DNA of 64,000 nt from CAVAVT01 sp963592185 (GTDB taxonomy: Bacteria > Bacillota > Negativicutes > Selenomonadales > Selenomonadaceae): the NCBI GenBank assembly GCA_963592185.1, contig CAVAVT010000001.1:13408-77407 (forward strand), given 5' to 3'. How positions within the stretch are numbered: the first letter of the stretch is position 1; each line of letters opens with the position of its first letter. The translations under genes and the position numbers were made by a program. Below, piece by piece: positions 8,911 through 18,399 of this stretch. Under the pieces are notes generated by a model. That model was given only the letters and a program-made list of their open reading frames with translations, did not search any database and was not told the origin of the DNA.

Positions 8911-8982
8911 CAAAGGGGAAGGATTCCTATTATTGTTAGTTGAAGGACTTAATATAATAGGGAATCAACCCCTTTGTTTTTT
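8911..8982 (+). terminator. Long-armed terminator after the TolC-family gene
   Basis: An inverted repeat of about 21 bases starts CAAAGGGG (8911-8918) and returns as CCCCTTTG (8969-8976), with two small mismatches inside the arms, then a T-run. It separates the mla/tolC transcript from tamB. Confidence 0.8.
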
Positions 8983-9017
8983 ATTGGGAAATTAGTACTA
9001 GACCTGGGAGGACACAG

Positions 9018-12000
9018 ATGAAAGCAGATAATCAGGACGGCAATATGAACGAGAAGAAGAATGCCGGACTCGGTGGGATAGGGATGTTTGTAAGGACCCA
9101 TAAGGGATTATTCAGCATCCTAGCTTTGCTGTGTCTTTTTTCCCTGGGGGCATATATGTATGTCAGCTCCCAAAGCTTTATGGGAAAGGCTGCTGAAATA
9201 GCCAGAACCCAGGCAGGGGAAGCACTTGGAACCGATGTGGAAATCGGCTCTGTGGCAATCACTTCCCCAAGGGCCATCGATATCCACGATGTGGTGATTT
9301 ACGACAAGGACTCCAGGCGTATGGCGGATGTGGAACATATAACGGTGAAATTTTCTCCTCTATCCATGATTTCAAATCCTGGATCAGCCATCAGCTCTGT
9401 GGATGTGGAAAATGTAAAGGCGGAACTTATACAGCGTGAAGACGAGAGCTGGAACTGTGAAGATTTAATTTCTGAGGCTGCCAGCAAAAGTGCGTTCACT
9501 GGAAAAATTAATCTAAAAAATGCTTTGGTAACAGGAAAACTGAACAGCCATACCGGAAATGGACAGTCCCTTACCGCCGAGGTGGAGGAGTTGACATTGG
9601 ATTTTGCTGACCAGCCGGATTCCGGCTCTATCCGTGTGGATGAGCTTTTGGCGCAGGTTAATGGCACCGAGATAAAGGCCTCCGGCTCCTTTGGAGGAAC
9701 CCGTCAGACACTGGTACTGAAAACTGGGGATGTAAATCTTCAGGACTATCTGGCGTTTATTCCAGAGGGAACAATTCCAGATGTCGTCAGCGATATTGGG
9801 GGCCATTTGGATAAGCTTGATATGGCTGCTACTATGACAGGACAGGATATTTCCCTTTCCGGACAGGCTGATTTCAGCCGTGGCACAGCTGTGGTAATGG
9901 GAACGAAAATTGAAAACACCCGGGGACTGGTGGTATTTAACGATAAGGATGCTGCAGTATTTGTTCGGGCGGAGGCATCCGGACAGGAGGCTTCGGTCCA
10001 TGGAAAGGTGTTCTGGGACAAAGGAACTCCCTACATGAAGCTTATTGCTGAGACGCAGAACTTTGACCCATCCAAGATACTGACAGAAATTCCCTTTGAG
10101 GGAAAGGTAGCGGCTAATGCTGAGATTACAGGAACATTTGACGACCCTGTGGTAAAGGGAACATTTAAAGTGGCCAGCGGCGCTGCCTATGGATTTGGAT
10201 TTTCCAACGCAGAGGCAAAGGCGGAGTATCAGGCTGGAAAAGTTATTGTAAACAGCTTTTCGCTGGATGCTCTTGGCGGCAATGTAAAGGGCGAGGGAGA
10301 GTTTAACTCAGCGGATTCCTCATATTTGGGACATGCTGTTATAAGCAATGTGGATGCTTCACAGCTTTCAGAATATATTGGTGATGCTGGAGGAATAATC
10401 TCCGGCGACGTGGCGATTTCTGGAAAGGGAGCTGACATAGACGGCATTACAGCCTACGGATCCATCAATGGAAAATACTGCAGCTACAAAAATGTCCAGC
10501 TGGAGGAGGTAAAGGCGTCCTTCTACAAGAAAAATGGCGATATAAGGATAGATGCGGCAGAGCTGAAAGTGCCAAATGGGGGTACTCTGACAGCTGACGG
10601 AACTGTTAATCTTGATGCCGGTACAATAGATACATCATTCTATGGAACACATCTTGATATGTCTCTGATAAAGGGCATTGATTCCAGATTGGATGCTGAA
10701 GGTCTGGCGGATATCCGTGGTACAGTCAGGGGAAGCCTTTCAAATCCTGTTGTCAAAACTGAGTTTTCAGCTATAGATGGTGCCATTTTGAAGCAGCCCT
10801 TCAGAACTATGCATGGAGCACTTCGGGGAAATCTTGACGGGGTACAGGTGGATTCTTTCTCCATGGAAAATGGTGGAGACCCAGTGTGGATTGCCCAGGG
10901 GGTAGTTGGCTTTACTGGGAAAAAGGTTTTGAATCTTAGGGTAGATACCATGAAGGCCCGTATGGAGGATTTGGCGGCATTGATAGCTCCAGGACAGCCA
11001 ATTACAGGCAACGTGGACAATGTCATCACCATTACAGGCACAATGGATAATCCGAAAATTCAGGGTTATGTTCATTTCTATGACGGAAGCTACAACGGAC
11101 TTTTGCTGCAGGGAATGGACGGCGACTATTTCCTGAATGACGGTATCCTGACACTGCAGGTATTCCACGTGTACTCGCCTATGGTGGACATGGTACTGAA
11201 CGGCACAGTTAATGTGAAAAAGGACTATGAGCTGAATTTGACAGTCGCAGCCAAGGATTTCCAGATGGACAGACTTGGGAGAAAGCTGCCTTACCCAGCC
11301 ACTGGTCGTGGAAGCTTTGAGGGACATATTACCGGCACAGCCTCCAAGCCCCTTTTTGACGGAAGAGTTGAGGCACCGGAGCTTACCATTAACGGTGTGG
11401 ATGTGCTGGACAGCAAGGCTGTAATTACATACGCAGGCAACCGGGTAAGCTTTGAGGAGCTGAGCTTCAAGCAGAATGGCGGCAGCTATAAATTTAAGGG
11501 TAGTGCAAATGTTTCTACTGGAAAGCTCCAGGGCAAGCTGGAAGTTGAACAGGGGGATATTAATGCCCTTATGGCCATTGGCAATTTGAAAAATGACATT
11601 GTTCATGGTCAGATAAATTGTAAAATCGATATTGCTGGAACAATTTCCAACCCAATGGCCCATTTGGACGGTTATATGGCTAAGGGAACAGTGGCTGGCT
11701 GCGATGTTTCAGATATCATTATGGATATTGGTTTTGCCAATAATGTGGCAACAATAGATAAGTTCACGGGAAATCAGGGGACCGATGGAAGCTTTGACAT
11801 AAAGGGCGAACTGGATTTGGACGGTCCTCTGTCAGCGGATGTGACAGCCACTGGAATCGATGCCAAAATTATTTCCGGACTGGCAAATCTGGACACTGGC
11901 ATTAGGGGAAAAATCAATGCCAATGCCCATGTGGGAGGAACCACAAAGAATCCGGATGTTGAGCTGAAGCTGAATATGGAAAAAAGCGGTGTGGGATTCT

Positions 12001-13433
12001 CCACCTTTGACAATATCGAAGGGGATCTGCATCTAAAGGATGGAATAATCAACGTCAACAAGCTTAAGGCTGAGACTCAGATGGCGAAAAAGACTGGATA
12101 CAGTGTTGAGGCTTCTGGCAAGGTTCCTTTGGCGGCATTGGACGCATCGGCACCATCGGCAGATGCAGGCGGTCAGTTTGACCTTACAATTTCACTGGAT
12201 GATGCGGACCTTGGAATCCTTCCTGTTATCACTAAGCAGGTGGAATGGGGTCTTGGAGATTTGGCTGGAACCCTGCGCCTGACAGGCAATGCAAAGAAGC
12301 CTTATCTTAACGGTTCCGTCACAATGAAGGGTGGCGCTTTGAAGCTGACGCATCTGGAAAAGCCCATAACGGATATGAATGTTCAGATTGACGTGGTGGC
12401 AAGCCATATTAACCTGAAGGAATTCTCTGGAAAAATGGGCAAAGGTACCTATGACATTACCGGGGCCATGGATTTGAACGGCTACACCCCTACAAATTAT
12501 AATTTCAGCCTTGTGGCTGACAAGCTGGATGTACAGGCGGACTTTTATAAGGGTCCCCTGACAGCCAATTTGAGCCTTTCACAGCAGGATGTTTTCATTT
12601 GGAAGAATGTACCAAAGATTTCTGGAACTGTAACTATTGCGGATACGCTGCTTTCTATTCCGTCCATTCCGGACAGCACTGGTGAGCTGCCAAGGATTCT
12701 TTTGGATGTTAATCTGGATCTTGGGAAAAATGTAAGGTTCTTCAGTACTCTGGGGGCGGATGTGAAGCTTGCTGGCGGTGTACACTTTGGTGGAACCACG
12801 GATTTTCCAAGAAATAGCGGAAGTATTCGTGTGACCAAGGGAACCATCAGCTACCTGAAATCCGTATTTAAGGTAAGAGAGGCTGTGGCAAGATTCGGCG
12901 TACAGGGAACATTCATTCCAAACCTTACCTTGCAGGCTGATACAAAGATTGGAAAGACCACAGTGTATCTCGCGCTTGACGGACCGGCAGACCAGATGGA
13001 CTTTAAGCTTACATCGTCACCGGCCATGAGCAAGACTGAGATTCTCCAGTTCCTGACCCTTCGTTCTGCATATCAGAGCGGCCGCAGCATAGATAAGGAT
13101 TTCACTAATATGCTTAATATTGGTTTCCAGATGAGTGTCCTTAGCGAAATTGAAAATTCCGTTAGAAATGTGCTTAATTTGGATGAATTTATCATTACAA
13201 GGGACACTCTGACCGGCAAAAAGGACACAGCAAATGACGGCAGTGAGGTATATAATGTCACTGTGGGCAAGTACCTAAGTGACAAGGTCATGGTGGAATT
13301 TACCAAGGGAATCAATTCCCAGACCTACAAGTATAATCTTACCTATGACTTCAATGACCGCATAGGCATGAAAATTTCCAGGGATGAGGAGCACAGCACA
13401 GAATTTACCATTGAGGCAAGGTTCACTTTCTAA
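9018..13433 (+). CDS. tamB: TamB/AsmA-like intermembrane lipid transport protein
   Basis: This very long protein (1471 residues) has one N-terminal transmembrane anchor at about residues 23-45 (FSILALLCLFSLGAYMYVS) and then more than 1000 residues of repeated beta-strand units such as VKGTF, GNVKGEGEF and DIKGELDLDG. These form the hydrophobic groove of AsmA/TamB proteins. The last about 300 residues match the TamB C-terminal domain (formerly DUF490), with GTISYLKSVFKVREAVARF and TKTEILQFLTLRSAY-like segments. TamB-type proteins span the periplasm and are implicated in phospholipid transfer to the outer membrane. The TamA partner role may be filled by the nearby BamA. ATG follows a GGGAGG site. 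Confidence 0.93.
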   Translation: MKADNQDGNMNEKKNAGLGGIGMFVRTHKGLFSILALLCLFSLGAYMYVSSQSFMGKAAEIARTQAGEALGTDVEIGSVAITSPRAIDIHDVVIYDKDSRRMADVEHITVKFSPLSMISNPGSAISSVDVENVKAELIQREDESWNCEDLISEAASKSAFTGKINLKNALVTGKLNSHTGNGQSLTAEVEELTLDFADQPDSGSIRVDELLAQVNGTEIKASGSFGGTRQTLVLKTGDVNLQDYLAFIPEGTIPDVVSDIGGHLDKLDMAATMTGQDISLSGQADFSRGTAVVMGTKIENTRGLVVFNDKDAAVFVRAEASGQEASVHGKVFWDKGTPYMKLIAETQNFDPSKILTEIPFEGKVAANAEITGTFDDPVVKGTFKVASGAAYGFGFSNAEAKAEYQAGKVIVNSFSLDALGGNVKGEGEFNSADSSYLGHAVISNVDASQLSEYIGDAGGIISGDVAISGKGADIDGITAYGSINGKYCSYKNVQLEEVKASFYKKNGDIRIDAAELKVPNGGTLTADGTVNLDAGTIDTSFYGTHLDMSLIKGIDSRLDAEGLADIRGTVRGSLSNPVVKTEFSAIDGAILKQPFRTMHGALRGNLDGVQVDSFSMENGGDPVWIAQGVVGFTGKKVLNLRVDTMKARMEDLAALIAPGQPITGNVDNVITITGTMDNPKIQGYVHFYDGSYNGLLLQGMDGDYFLNDGILTLQVFHVYSPMVDMVLNGTVNVKKDYELNLTVAAKDFQMDRLGRKLPYPATGRGSFEGHITGTASKPLFDGRVEAPELTINGVDVLDSKAVITYAGNRVSFEELSFKQNGGSYKFKGSANVSTGKLQGKLEVEQGDINALMAIGNLKNDIVHGQINCKIDIAGTISNPMAHLDGYMAKGTVAGCDVSDIIMDIGFANNVATIDKFTGNQGTDGSFDIKGELDLDGPLSADVTATGIDAKIISGLANLDTGIRGKINANAHVGGTTKNPDVELKLNMEKSGVGFSTFDNIEGDLHLKDGIINVNKLKAETQMAKKTGYSVEASGKVPLAALDASAPSADAGGQFDLTISLDDADLGILPVITKQVEWGLGDLAGTLRLTGNAKKPYLNGSVTMKGGALKLTHLEKPITDMNVQIDVVASHINLKEFSGKMGKGTYDITGAMDLNGYTPTNYNFSLVADKLDVQADFYKGPLTANLSLSQQDVFIWKNVPKISGTVTIADTLLSIPSIPDSTGELPRILLDVNLDLGKNVRFFSTLGADVKLAGGVHFGGTTDFPRNSGSIRVTKGTISYLKSVFKVREAVARFGVQGTFIPNLTLQADTKIGKTTVYLALDGPADQMDFKLTSSPAMSKTEILQFLTLRSAYQSGRSIDKDFTNMLNIGFQMSVLSEIENSVRNVLNLDEFIITRDTLTGKKDTANDGSEVYNVTVGKYLSDKVMVEFTKGINSQTYKYNLTYDFNDRIGMKISRDEEHSTEFTIEARFTF

Positions 13434-13489
13434 AGTTTTATGGAACATTAACTCAAATTTGAGCAAGAAATAAAGTTTTATGGTATACT
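13431..13489 (+). promoter_or_regulatory. Promoter with operator-like repeats before the sigma-factor gene
   Basis: A 13-base direct repeat TAAAGTTTTATGG occurs at 13431-13443 and 13471-13483, exactly 40 bases apart. Centred between them is the perfect palindrome CTCAAATTTGAG (13452-13463). Its right end overlaps a possible -35 box TTGAGC (13459-13464), and the -10 TATACT follows at 13484-13489 with a 19-base spacer. The arrangement suggests regulated transcription, but no factor is identified. Confidence 0.45.
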
Positions 13490-13524
13490 ATCTAGTTGAA
13501 GGCTGAAGAAGGAGGTGGACTGCA

Positions 13525-14157
13525 ATGGAATTGTCTGAGTACATGAGTGAGCTTAACAAAATAGAGCTGTTAAAGCCCCAGGAGGAGCAAGACCTTTGGG
13601 CAAGGTACAAAGAGGATGATGACACTGCAGCCCGCACCCGTATCATAGAGGCCTACCAGCCATTGGTATTTAAGCAGGCACAGCCTTTTACATCCCATCC
13701 CAATATCATGGATATTATCCAGGAGGGGACTGTAGGATTGATTGAGGCTGTGGAAAGCTTTGACCATACTAGAGGTGTGGCATTCAGTCTTTTTGCTGTT
13801 CATAGGATAAAGGGACGTATGCTGAGCTTCCTCCGCAAGGAAGGAAGTGTGGATGTTGCCTGCCTTGATGACTATAGCAGCGAATCCAGAACCCATGCGG
13901 AGCTTTTGATGGACAGCGGTGCTTCTGTCATTGAATGTGTGGAAAGCCGTGAGGCTGTAGGGAGGCTTATGGAGGCTGTAGACAGGCTGCCGGAAAGGGA
14001 AAGGCAGGTCCTGTCCCAGATTTACATAGAATCCCAGGAGGCAAAGGATGTGGCTCAGGCACTGAATGTGAGCACAAGCCATATTTATCGTTTGCAAAAA
14101 AGCGGTATACGCCGTGCAAGAGGTATGCTTTCAAGGTTTATGCAGTACTGGAAATGA
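13525..14157 (+). CDS. Sigma-70-family RNA polymerase sigma factor
   Basis: The 210-residue protein has region 2 (IMDIIQEGTVGLIEAVESFD, then FSLFAVHRIKGRMLSFLRKEG) and region 4 with a helix-turn-helix (LPERERQVLSQIY, then AQALNVSTSHIYRLQKSGIRRAR). It is the size of alternative sigma factors of the FliA/SigF group and lacks region 1.1. No anti-sigma factor is evident, although the next gene encodes a small single-pass membrane protein. The position between tamB and bamA suggests it could direct envelope genes; that is inference. An AGGAGGTGG site lies upstream of the ATG. Confidence 0.85.
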   Translation: MELSEYMSELNKIELLKPQEEQDLWARYKEDDDTAARTRIIEAYQPLVFKQAQPFTSHPNIMDIIQEGTVGLIEAVESFDHTRGVAFSLFAVHRIKGRMLSFLRKEGSVDVACLDDYSSESRTHAELLMDSGASVIECVESREAVGRLMEAVDRLPERERQVLSQIYIESQEAKDVAQALNVSTSHIYRLQKSGIRRARGMLSRFMQYWK

Positions 14158-14319
14158 GCAAATCGAAGAAAAATGGCTGTGCTGTGATGAATGATGACAT
14201 TATTTTCAGCTGATGGCCGATTATGGGCTTTTTTTACAGTATATAAGCTGTCAGAAAAGCTGAAACCCCTTCGACTATAAGAAGTAGTATGATTTATAGC
14301 TAAGGGAAGGAGGGGGCTT

Positions 14320-14895
14320 ATGTCTAAGAACAATGGCAGATTTAAGCAGCATATTTCTGCAGCCAGGGACTGGCTTGGCAAGGCGGAAAAATCCATCGAT
14401 GATGAAAATGATATCCGTGGAGATTTGAATTTGCTGCTGGCTCAGGCAGAACTGCAGAAAGCTACAGAAAATAAGGGCTTTCAAAAGCGAAGAGGCGTTA
14501 TGCTGAAGGCTTTGGCCATCTGTACGGCGCTTTTAATAGCTGTAGGCGGCATGGTGCTGCTTAAAATGGAGCATGGTCCCTTTAGGACAGATACCGCCCA
14601 GATAGATGTGGAGCAGAAAAATGTATCTCCAAGACCTGCAATGCCAGAAACTAAGCCGGTAGAAAAGCCAGTGGAGCCACAGATTTCACATACTGATGAA
14701 GCCGCGGTGGTGGAAGAGCCAAAGGCTCAGAGAGAGGAACAGCCGGTGTATCAGGCCCCTGAACCAGTGCAGGAAAAACCAGTACTCCAGGAAACCCAGG
14801 AGATTCAGACAGTGCCCTCTGGTACAGCGAATATTCCCTCTGCGGATAAACAGAAGCTTATGCAGTCAGCAGGCAAAATCCTGCGGCAGCAATAA
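14320..14895 (+). CDS. Single-pass membrane protein of unknown function, Pro/Glu-rich
   Basis: I do not recognise this 191-residue protein. It has a charged cytoplasmic N-terminus of about 60 residues (possible helix AQAELQKATENKG), one transmembrane helix at about 63-83 (LKALAICTALLIAVGGMVLL) and a periplasmic part rich in Pro, Glu, Val and Gln (EEPKAQREEQPVYQAPEPVQ) that is probably disordered. It ends in a short helical segment with KILRQQ. The layout recalls TonB- or FtsN-like tethers and membrane anti-sigma factors, but no diagnostic motif is present. It lies between the sigma-factor gene and bamA. AAGGAGGGGG precedes the ATG. Confidence 0.7.
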   Translation: MSKNNGRFKQHISAARDWLGKAEKSIDDENDIRGDLNLLLAQAELQKATENKGFQKRRGVMLKALAICTALLIAVGGMVLLKMEHGPFRTDTAQIDVEQKNVSPRPAMPETKPVEKPVEPQISHTDEAAVVEEPKAQREEQPVYQAPEPVQEKPVLQETQEIQTVPSGTANIPSADKQKLMQSAGKILRQQ

Positions 14896-14944
14896 GGATA
14901 GATATTTATATTGCGGCTCAGCCGTTTTTTAGGAGGTTTGACCT

Positions 14945-16891
14945 TTGAGTAACAAGAAGTATCATGCGATAGCCATGGCCGTCGCAATTGCCCTCAGCTG
15001 TGATGCTGCAAGTGTAGCAAGTGCTGCTCCAGCAGATGATGCTGCAGCAACAGGTTCTACTGCATATAGCGCAGCTGCACAGGCGGTAATGTCTGCAAAG
15101 CAGGCAGCTCAGAATGCAACTACAGAGGAGAAGATTGAGCAGGCTGCACAGGATAGTGCAAAGGCCACTCCTTCTGAGTCCACCCAGACTGCGGCTGTAG
15201 AGGAATGGAACAAGACCCGTCCTGAGGATGATGCCATAAATGAGCAGCTCAACAAGTTCGATGGCAAAACCATTGTAAAGGTTAATGTTGAGGGTGCCAG
15301 CGAAAAGACAGTTAAGACTGTACAGGCTGCAATTCTTTCCAAGCCCGGGGACGTTTACAAGGCAAAGTCCATTGTAGATGACAATGATGCTATTTATAAC
15401 ACAGGTTATTTTTATGACCTTTACCCCAGCTTTGAAGAAGTACCAGAGGGTGTTATTGTAACCTATCATGTGCTGGAGAACCCCGTGCTGAAGTCCATTG
15501 CCTTCAAGGGAAATGGCGTGGCTGAAACCACAGAAACTCTTCAGAAACTGCTTACTGTACAGGCTGGGGATATTCTGAACCGCAAGCTCCTTGAGGATGA
15601 CGTTGAGACTATCAAAAAGCAGTATGCTGAGGATGGATATATCTTTGCAAAGGTAAGCAACCTGCATGTAGATGAGGATGGCAACCTGACCATTTCCATC
15701 AATGAGGGCTCCCTTGAAGGCTACAAGGTAAAGGGTAACAAGAAGACCAAGGACAAGGTTATTCTTCGTGAAATGCGTACCCAGATTGGCAAGCCTTTGA
15801 ACAAGAAGGAAATTACCAGAAGCTATCAGCGAATCAACAACCTGGGCTATTTTGAGACAGTAGATATGCGTCCGACCCCTGGTGTTGAGCCAAACGCCGT
15901 AGTTCTTGAAATTGCTGTTACAGAGAAAAATACTGGTACCTTTGGTATCGGTGCAGGCTACAGCAGCTCCGACGGTGTTGTAGGTATGCTTAGTCTTGGT
16001 GATACCAACTTCCGTGGAACAGGTGATTCCGTAAGCCTTACCTTTGAAAAGAGCGGAAGTGAGAAGGATGCAAGGGGCTATACCTTCGCATATACCCACC
16101 CTTGGATTGACAAGAAGCAGACTTCNNNNNNNNNNNNNNNNNNNNNNNNNNNNNNNNNNNNNNNNNNNNNNNNNNNNNNNNNNNNNNNNNNNNNNNNNNN
16201 NNNNNNNNNNNNNNNNNNNNNNNNNNNNNNNNNNNNNNNNNNNNNNNNNNNNNNNNNNNNNNNNNNNNNNNNNNNNNNNNNNNNNNNNNNNNNNNNNNNN
16301 NNNNNNNNNNNNNNNNNNNNNNNNNNNNNNNNNNNNNNNNNNNNNNNNNNNNNNNNNNNNNNNNNNNNNNNNNNNNNNNNNNNNNNNNNNNNNNNNNNNN
16401 NNNNNNNNNNNNNNNNNNNNNNNNNNNNNNNNNNNNNNNNNNNNNNNNNNNNNNNNGAGGTTGCCGGTTTTGGCGGCGACTTTAAGTTCCAGAAGTATAC
16501 CTTCGATGATACGGTATATAGGAAAATAGGCAGAAATCAGGTGCTGGCCCTTCGTCTGGGATATGGTCATGCTACCTCTAGTCTGCCAGAGTCCGCACAG
16601 TATCGCATTGGTGGTCAGAACACACTTCGTGGATATCGTGATGACCAGTTCCGTGGAAACAGTATGGTAATGGGTACTATTGAGATTCGCTTCCCTGTTG
16701 TAAATAAGGTTCAGGGCGCAATCTTCACTGATTTCGGCGGTGCATGGGATAATGGCTGGGGTCCTAAGAACATGAAGGGCAGCGTAGGTTTCGGTCTTTC
16801 TGTACAGACTCCTGTTGGACCTATCCGTGTTGACGTAGGCCATGGTTCTCAGGGCAACCGTGTTCACTTCACTGTAGGAACATCCTTCTAA
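14945..16891 (+). CDS. bamA: BamA/Omp85 outer membrane protein assembly factor (interrupted by assembly gap)
   Basis: BamA inserts beta-barrel proteins into the outer membrane. After a signal peptide, about residues 98-330 form three POTRA-like repeats (IVKVNVEGASEKTVKTVQ; LKSIAFKGNGVAETTETLQ; GYKVKGNKKTKDKVILREM), fewer than the five of E. coli. The barrel follows, with GIGAGYSSSDG, the conserved L6 RGY motif (GGQNTLRGYRDDQFRGNS) and a C-terminal strand ending VGTSF. Bases 16126-16456 are N, so about 110 residues of the barrel are unknown; the frame is the same on both sides. TTG at 14945 has AGGAGG upstream. About 650 residues is a normal size for a three-POTRA BamA. Confidence 0.92.
   Translation: MSNKKYHAIAMAVAIALSCDAASVASAAPADDAAATGSTAYSAAAQAVMSAKQAAQNATTEEKIEQAAQDSAKATPSESTQTAAVEEWNKTRPEDDAINEQLNKFDGKTIVKVNVEGASEKTVKTVQAAILSKPGDVYKAKSIVDDNDAIYNTGYFYDLYPSFEEVPEGVIVTYHVLENPVLKSIAFKGNGVAETTETLQKLLTVQAGDILNRKLLEDDVETIKKQYAEDGYIFAKVSNLHVDEDGNLTISINEGSLEGYKVKGNKKTKDKVILREMRTQIGKPLNKKEITRSYQRINNLGYFETVDMRPTPGVEPNAVVLEIAVTEKNTGTFGIGAGYSSSDGVVGMLSLGDTNFRGTGDSVSLTFEKSGSEKDARGYTFAYTHPWIDKKQTXXXXXXXXXXXXXXXXXXXXXXXXXXXXXXXXXXXXXXXXXXXXXXXXXXXXXXXXXXXXXXXXXXXXXXXXXXXXXXXXXXXXXXXXXXXXXXXXXXXXXXXXXXXXXXXEVAGFGGDFKFQKYTFDDTVYRKIGRNQVLALRLGYGHATSSLPESAQYRIGGQNTLRGYRDDQFRGNSMVMGTIEIRFPVVNKVQGAIFTDFGGAWDNGWGPKNMKGSVGFGLSVQTPVGPIRVDVGHGSQGNRVHFTVGTSF
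16126..16456. other. Assembly gap (run of N) inside bamA
   Basis: 331 undetermined bases. The reading frame before and after agrees with a gap length of this size, so the estimate is plausible, but the true sequence and any frameshift in it cannot be seen. Confidence 0.99.
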
Positions 16892-16955
16892 TAATGATTC
16901 CTTTTCGGAGTCTTTCCATCGGTATGAACTGACTGGCTTCGGAGGATGTTGACGA

Positions 16956-18281
16956 ATGGAAAATTATATGAATTTGCGGAGTATATTCCGCAAGGGCATT
17001 CTGATGCTGGCTGGGATATTTTTATTGTATTCAGCCGGGCATTCAGAGGCGGCTGTTCCCTCCGTTGAGTCCACGCATGCTGTGGTTGAATCCCAGGACA
17101 GGCTGCCTCCTCTGATACAGGAACGGATGCAGAAAAGCGTTCAGGCCATTTCTGACCAGCTTCTTATTGGACAGCAGACAGAAAGACTCCAAGATGTATC
17201 TGTAAGACAATCCTATGAGCAGGTTATATACGAGGTTTTTGACAAGATTCTTGTGGGATATTCAATAGCCTCGGTAAAGCTTGACCCGGGGACGGATACT
17301 GGAGTGGAAATAAGTCTTGCCCCATGGAATGACACAATACATGATGTTCAGGTTGAGGTGGCTGTTGAAGGTCTTAATTCTGATATCGAGAGGCTTGTCC
17401 GCATGGAGCTCATTGGCGTGGACAGGGTTTTTACCGACAGTCTGAAAGGACTGCCAGTTGCGGCTACAGATTGGTCCAATGGAGTTCTGAAGAAGAGTCT
17501 GAACAGCTTTATGGAGGAGAAAATTCCAGAATTCCGGGCTGATTTTGATTTGGAAACTGATGTTACGACCAAGGTGAAATTAACGGTTTATCCTAAACTT
17601 CCGGTAATCCGGACGGTGGAGTTGTTCATGAGGTCCGAAACTGTGCCCAACATGTTTTTGCTGGACAATAGAGAAAAGGCCCAGCATATGGCGGACAAAC
17701 TTATAGGAGTTCCTGTTGGATTTGTGGCGCGGCATCAGGAGACCCTCAGAGCTTTTATGGCTAGTTCCCTTGATGACAGTCAGGGATACAAAACCCTGGG
17801 GCTCAAAACTAATGTGGAGATGTCTGTTGGAGAAAACACGAGAATCACCACTAGGTCTGACACATCACGCTATCTTCTGAGACTTCAGGGGTGGGCGGAT
17901 ATAGGGCATTCTAAAGGAATCAACGGAGATAGAGAAAAAAATAGGTTCAGGTTTACCGCAGGGGCGAATCTGTCCCAAAGGGATATGCTTTATGCGCAGA
18001 TGGATTTATTTCCACAGCATCTTCGTCAGGAATGGGCCATTGGATACAGCCGTAAATTTGATTCAAAAACCAGCTCATATTTAAGGTATGACATAAAGGA
18101 CAAGCGTTTTGCTGTAGGTGCAGAATACTGGGCTGCTCCCAAATGGCTCATCCGGTATGAGCATAGGTGGAGCGATGGGCATGGTGAGGTTGGAATCCGT
18201 TATAAGCTGCATGATTTCCTAAGTCTGGAATATGTTTTGGACACCAAGGACAACTGGCTGCGGTTAATAGGAACCTTCTGA
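16956..18281 (+). CDS. Putative outer membrane protein of unknown function
   Basis: I do not recognise a named family. The 441-residue protein starts with a signal peptide (GILMLAGIFLLYSAGHSEAA). Residues about 60-240 are mixed alpha/beta with two repeated units resembling POTRA-like folds (VKLDPGTDTGVEISLAPWND; TKVKLTVYPKLPVIRTVELF). Residues about 270-441 alternate polar and aromatic residues in strand-like blocks (MLYAQMDLFPQHLRQEWAIG; SSYLRYDIKDKRFAVGAEYW) and the protein ends WLRLIGTF with a terminal Phe, which is the signal recognised by BamA. It lies directly after bamA, so it may be a Bam accessory or an early Bam substrate. GGAGGA lies upstream of the ATG. Confidence 0.75.
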   Translation: MENYMNLRSIFRKGILMLAGIFLLYSAGHSEAAVPSVESTHAVVESQDRLPPLIQERMQKSVQAISDQLLIGQQTERLQDVSVRQSYEQVIYEVFDKILVGYSIASVKLDPGTDTGVEISLAPWNDTIHDVQVEVAVEGLNSDIERLVRMELIGVDRVFTDSLKGLPVAATDWSNGVLKKSLNSFMEEKIPEFRADFDLETDVTTKVKLTVYPKLPVIRTVELFMRSETVPNMFLLDNREKAQHMADKLIGVPVGFVARHQETLRAFMASSLDDSQGYKTLGLKTNVEMSVGENTRITTRSDTSRYLLRLQGWADIGHSKGINGDREKNRFRFTAGANLSQRDMLYAQMDLFPQHLRQEWAIGYSRKFDSKTSSYLRYDIKDKRFAVGAEYWAAPKWLIRYEHRWSDGHGEVGIRYKLHDFLSLEYVLDTKDNWLRLIGTF

Positions 18282-18315
18282 TTAATTTAGTCAATATGGC
18301 GGGCTTTTCAAATAC

Positions 18316-18344
18316 TTGAATATGAAAAAAAGGTCTGCTATAAT
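18316..18344 (+). promoter_or_regulatory. Sigma-70-type promoter for the OmpH/lpx gene series
   Basis: TTGAAT (18316-18321) and TATAAT (18339-18344) are separated by exactly 17 bases. It lies about 55 bases before the first OmpH-like gene and could drive the long series of envelope genes that follows. Confidence 0.75.
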
Positions 18345-18399
18345 GAATATGCTTTTATCAAGGATATGAATCCCCACAGGGGAAAAGGAGAAAAGAGTT

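Noticed and set aside
10767..11663. 298-codon minus-strand frame opposite tamB
   Set aside because: Shadow of the repetitive tamB beta-strand coding; no ribosome-binding site or family features.
14201..14237. Possible terminator after the sigma-factor gene (GCC-6-GGGC then T7)
   Set aside because: The stem is only three to four pairs; too weak to list.
14918..16867. Long minus-strand open frame opposite bamA (649 codons including the N run)
   Set aside because: It is an antisense shadow of bamA, part of its length is N, it has no ribosome-binding site, and its composition is rich in Cys/Leu/Ile as expected for a shadow.
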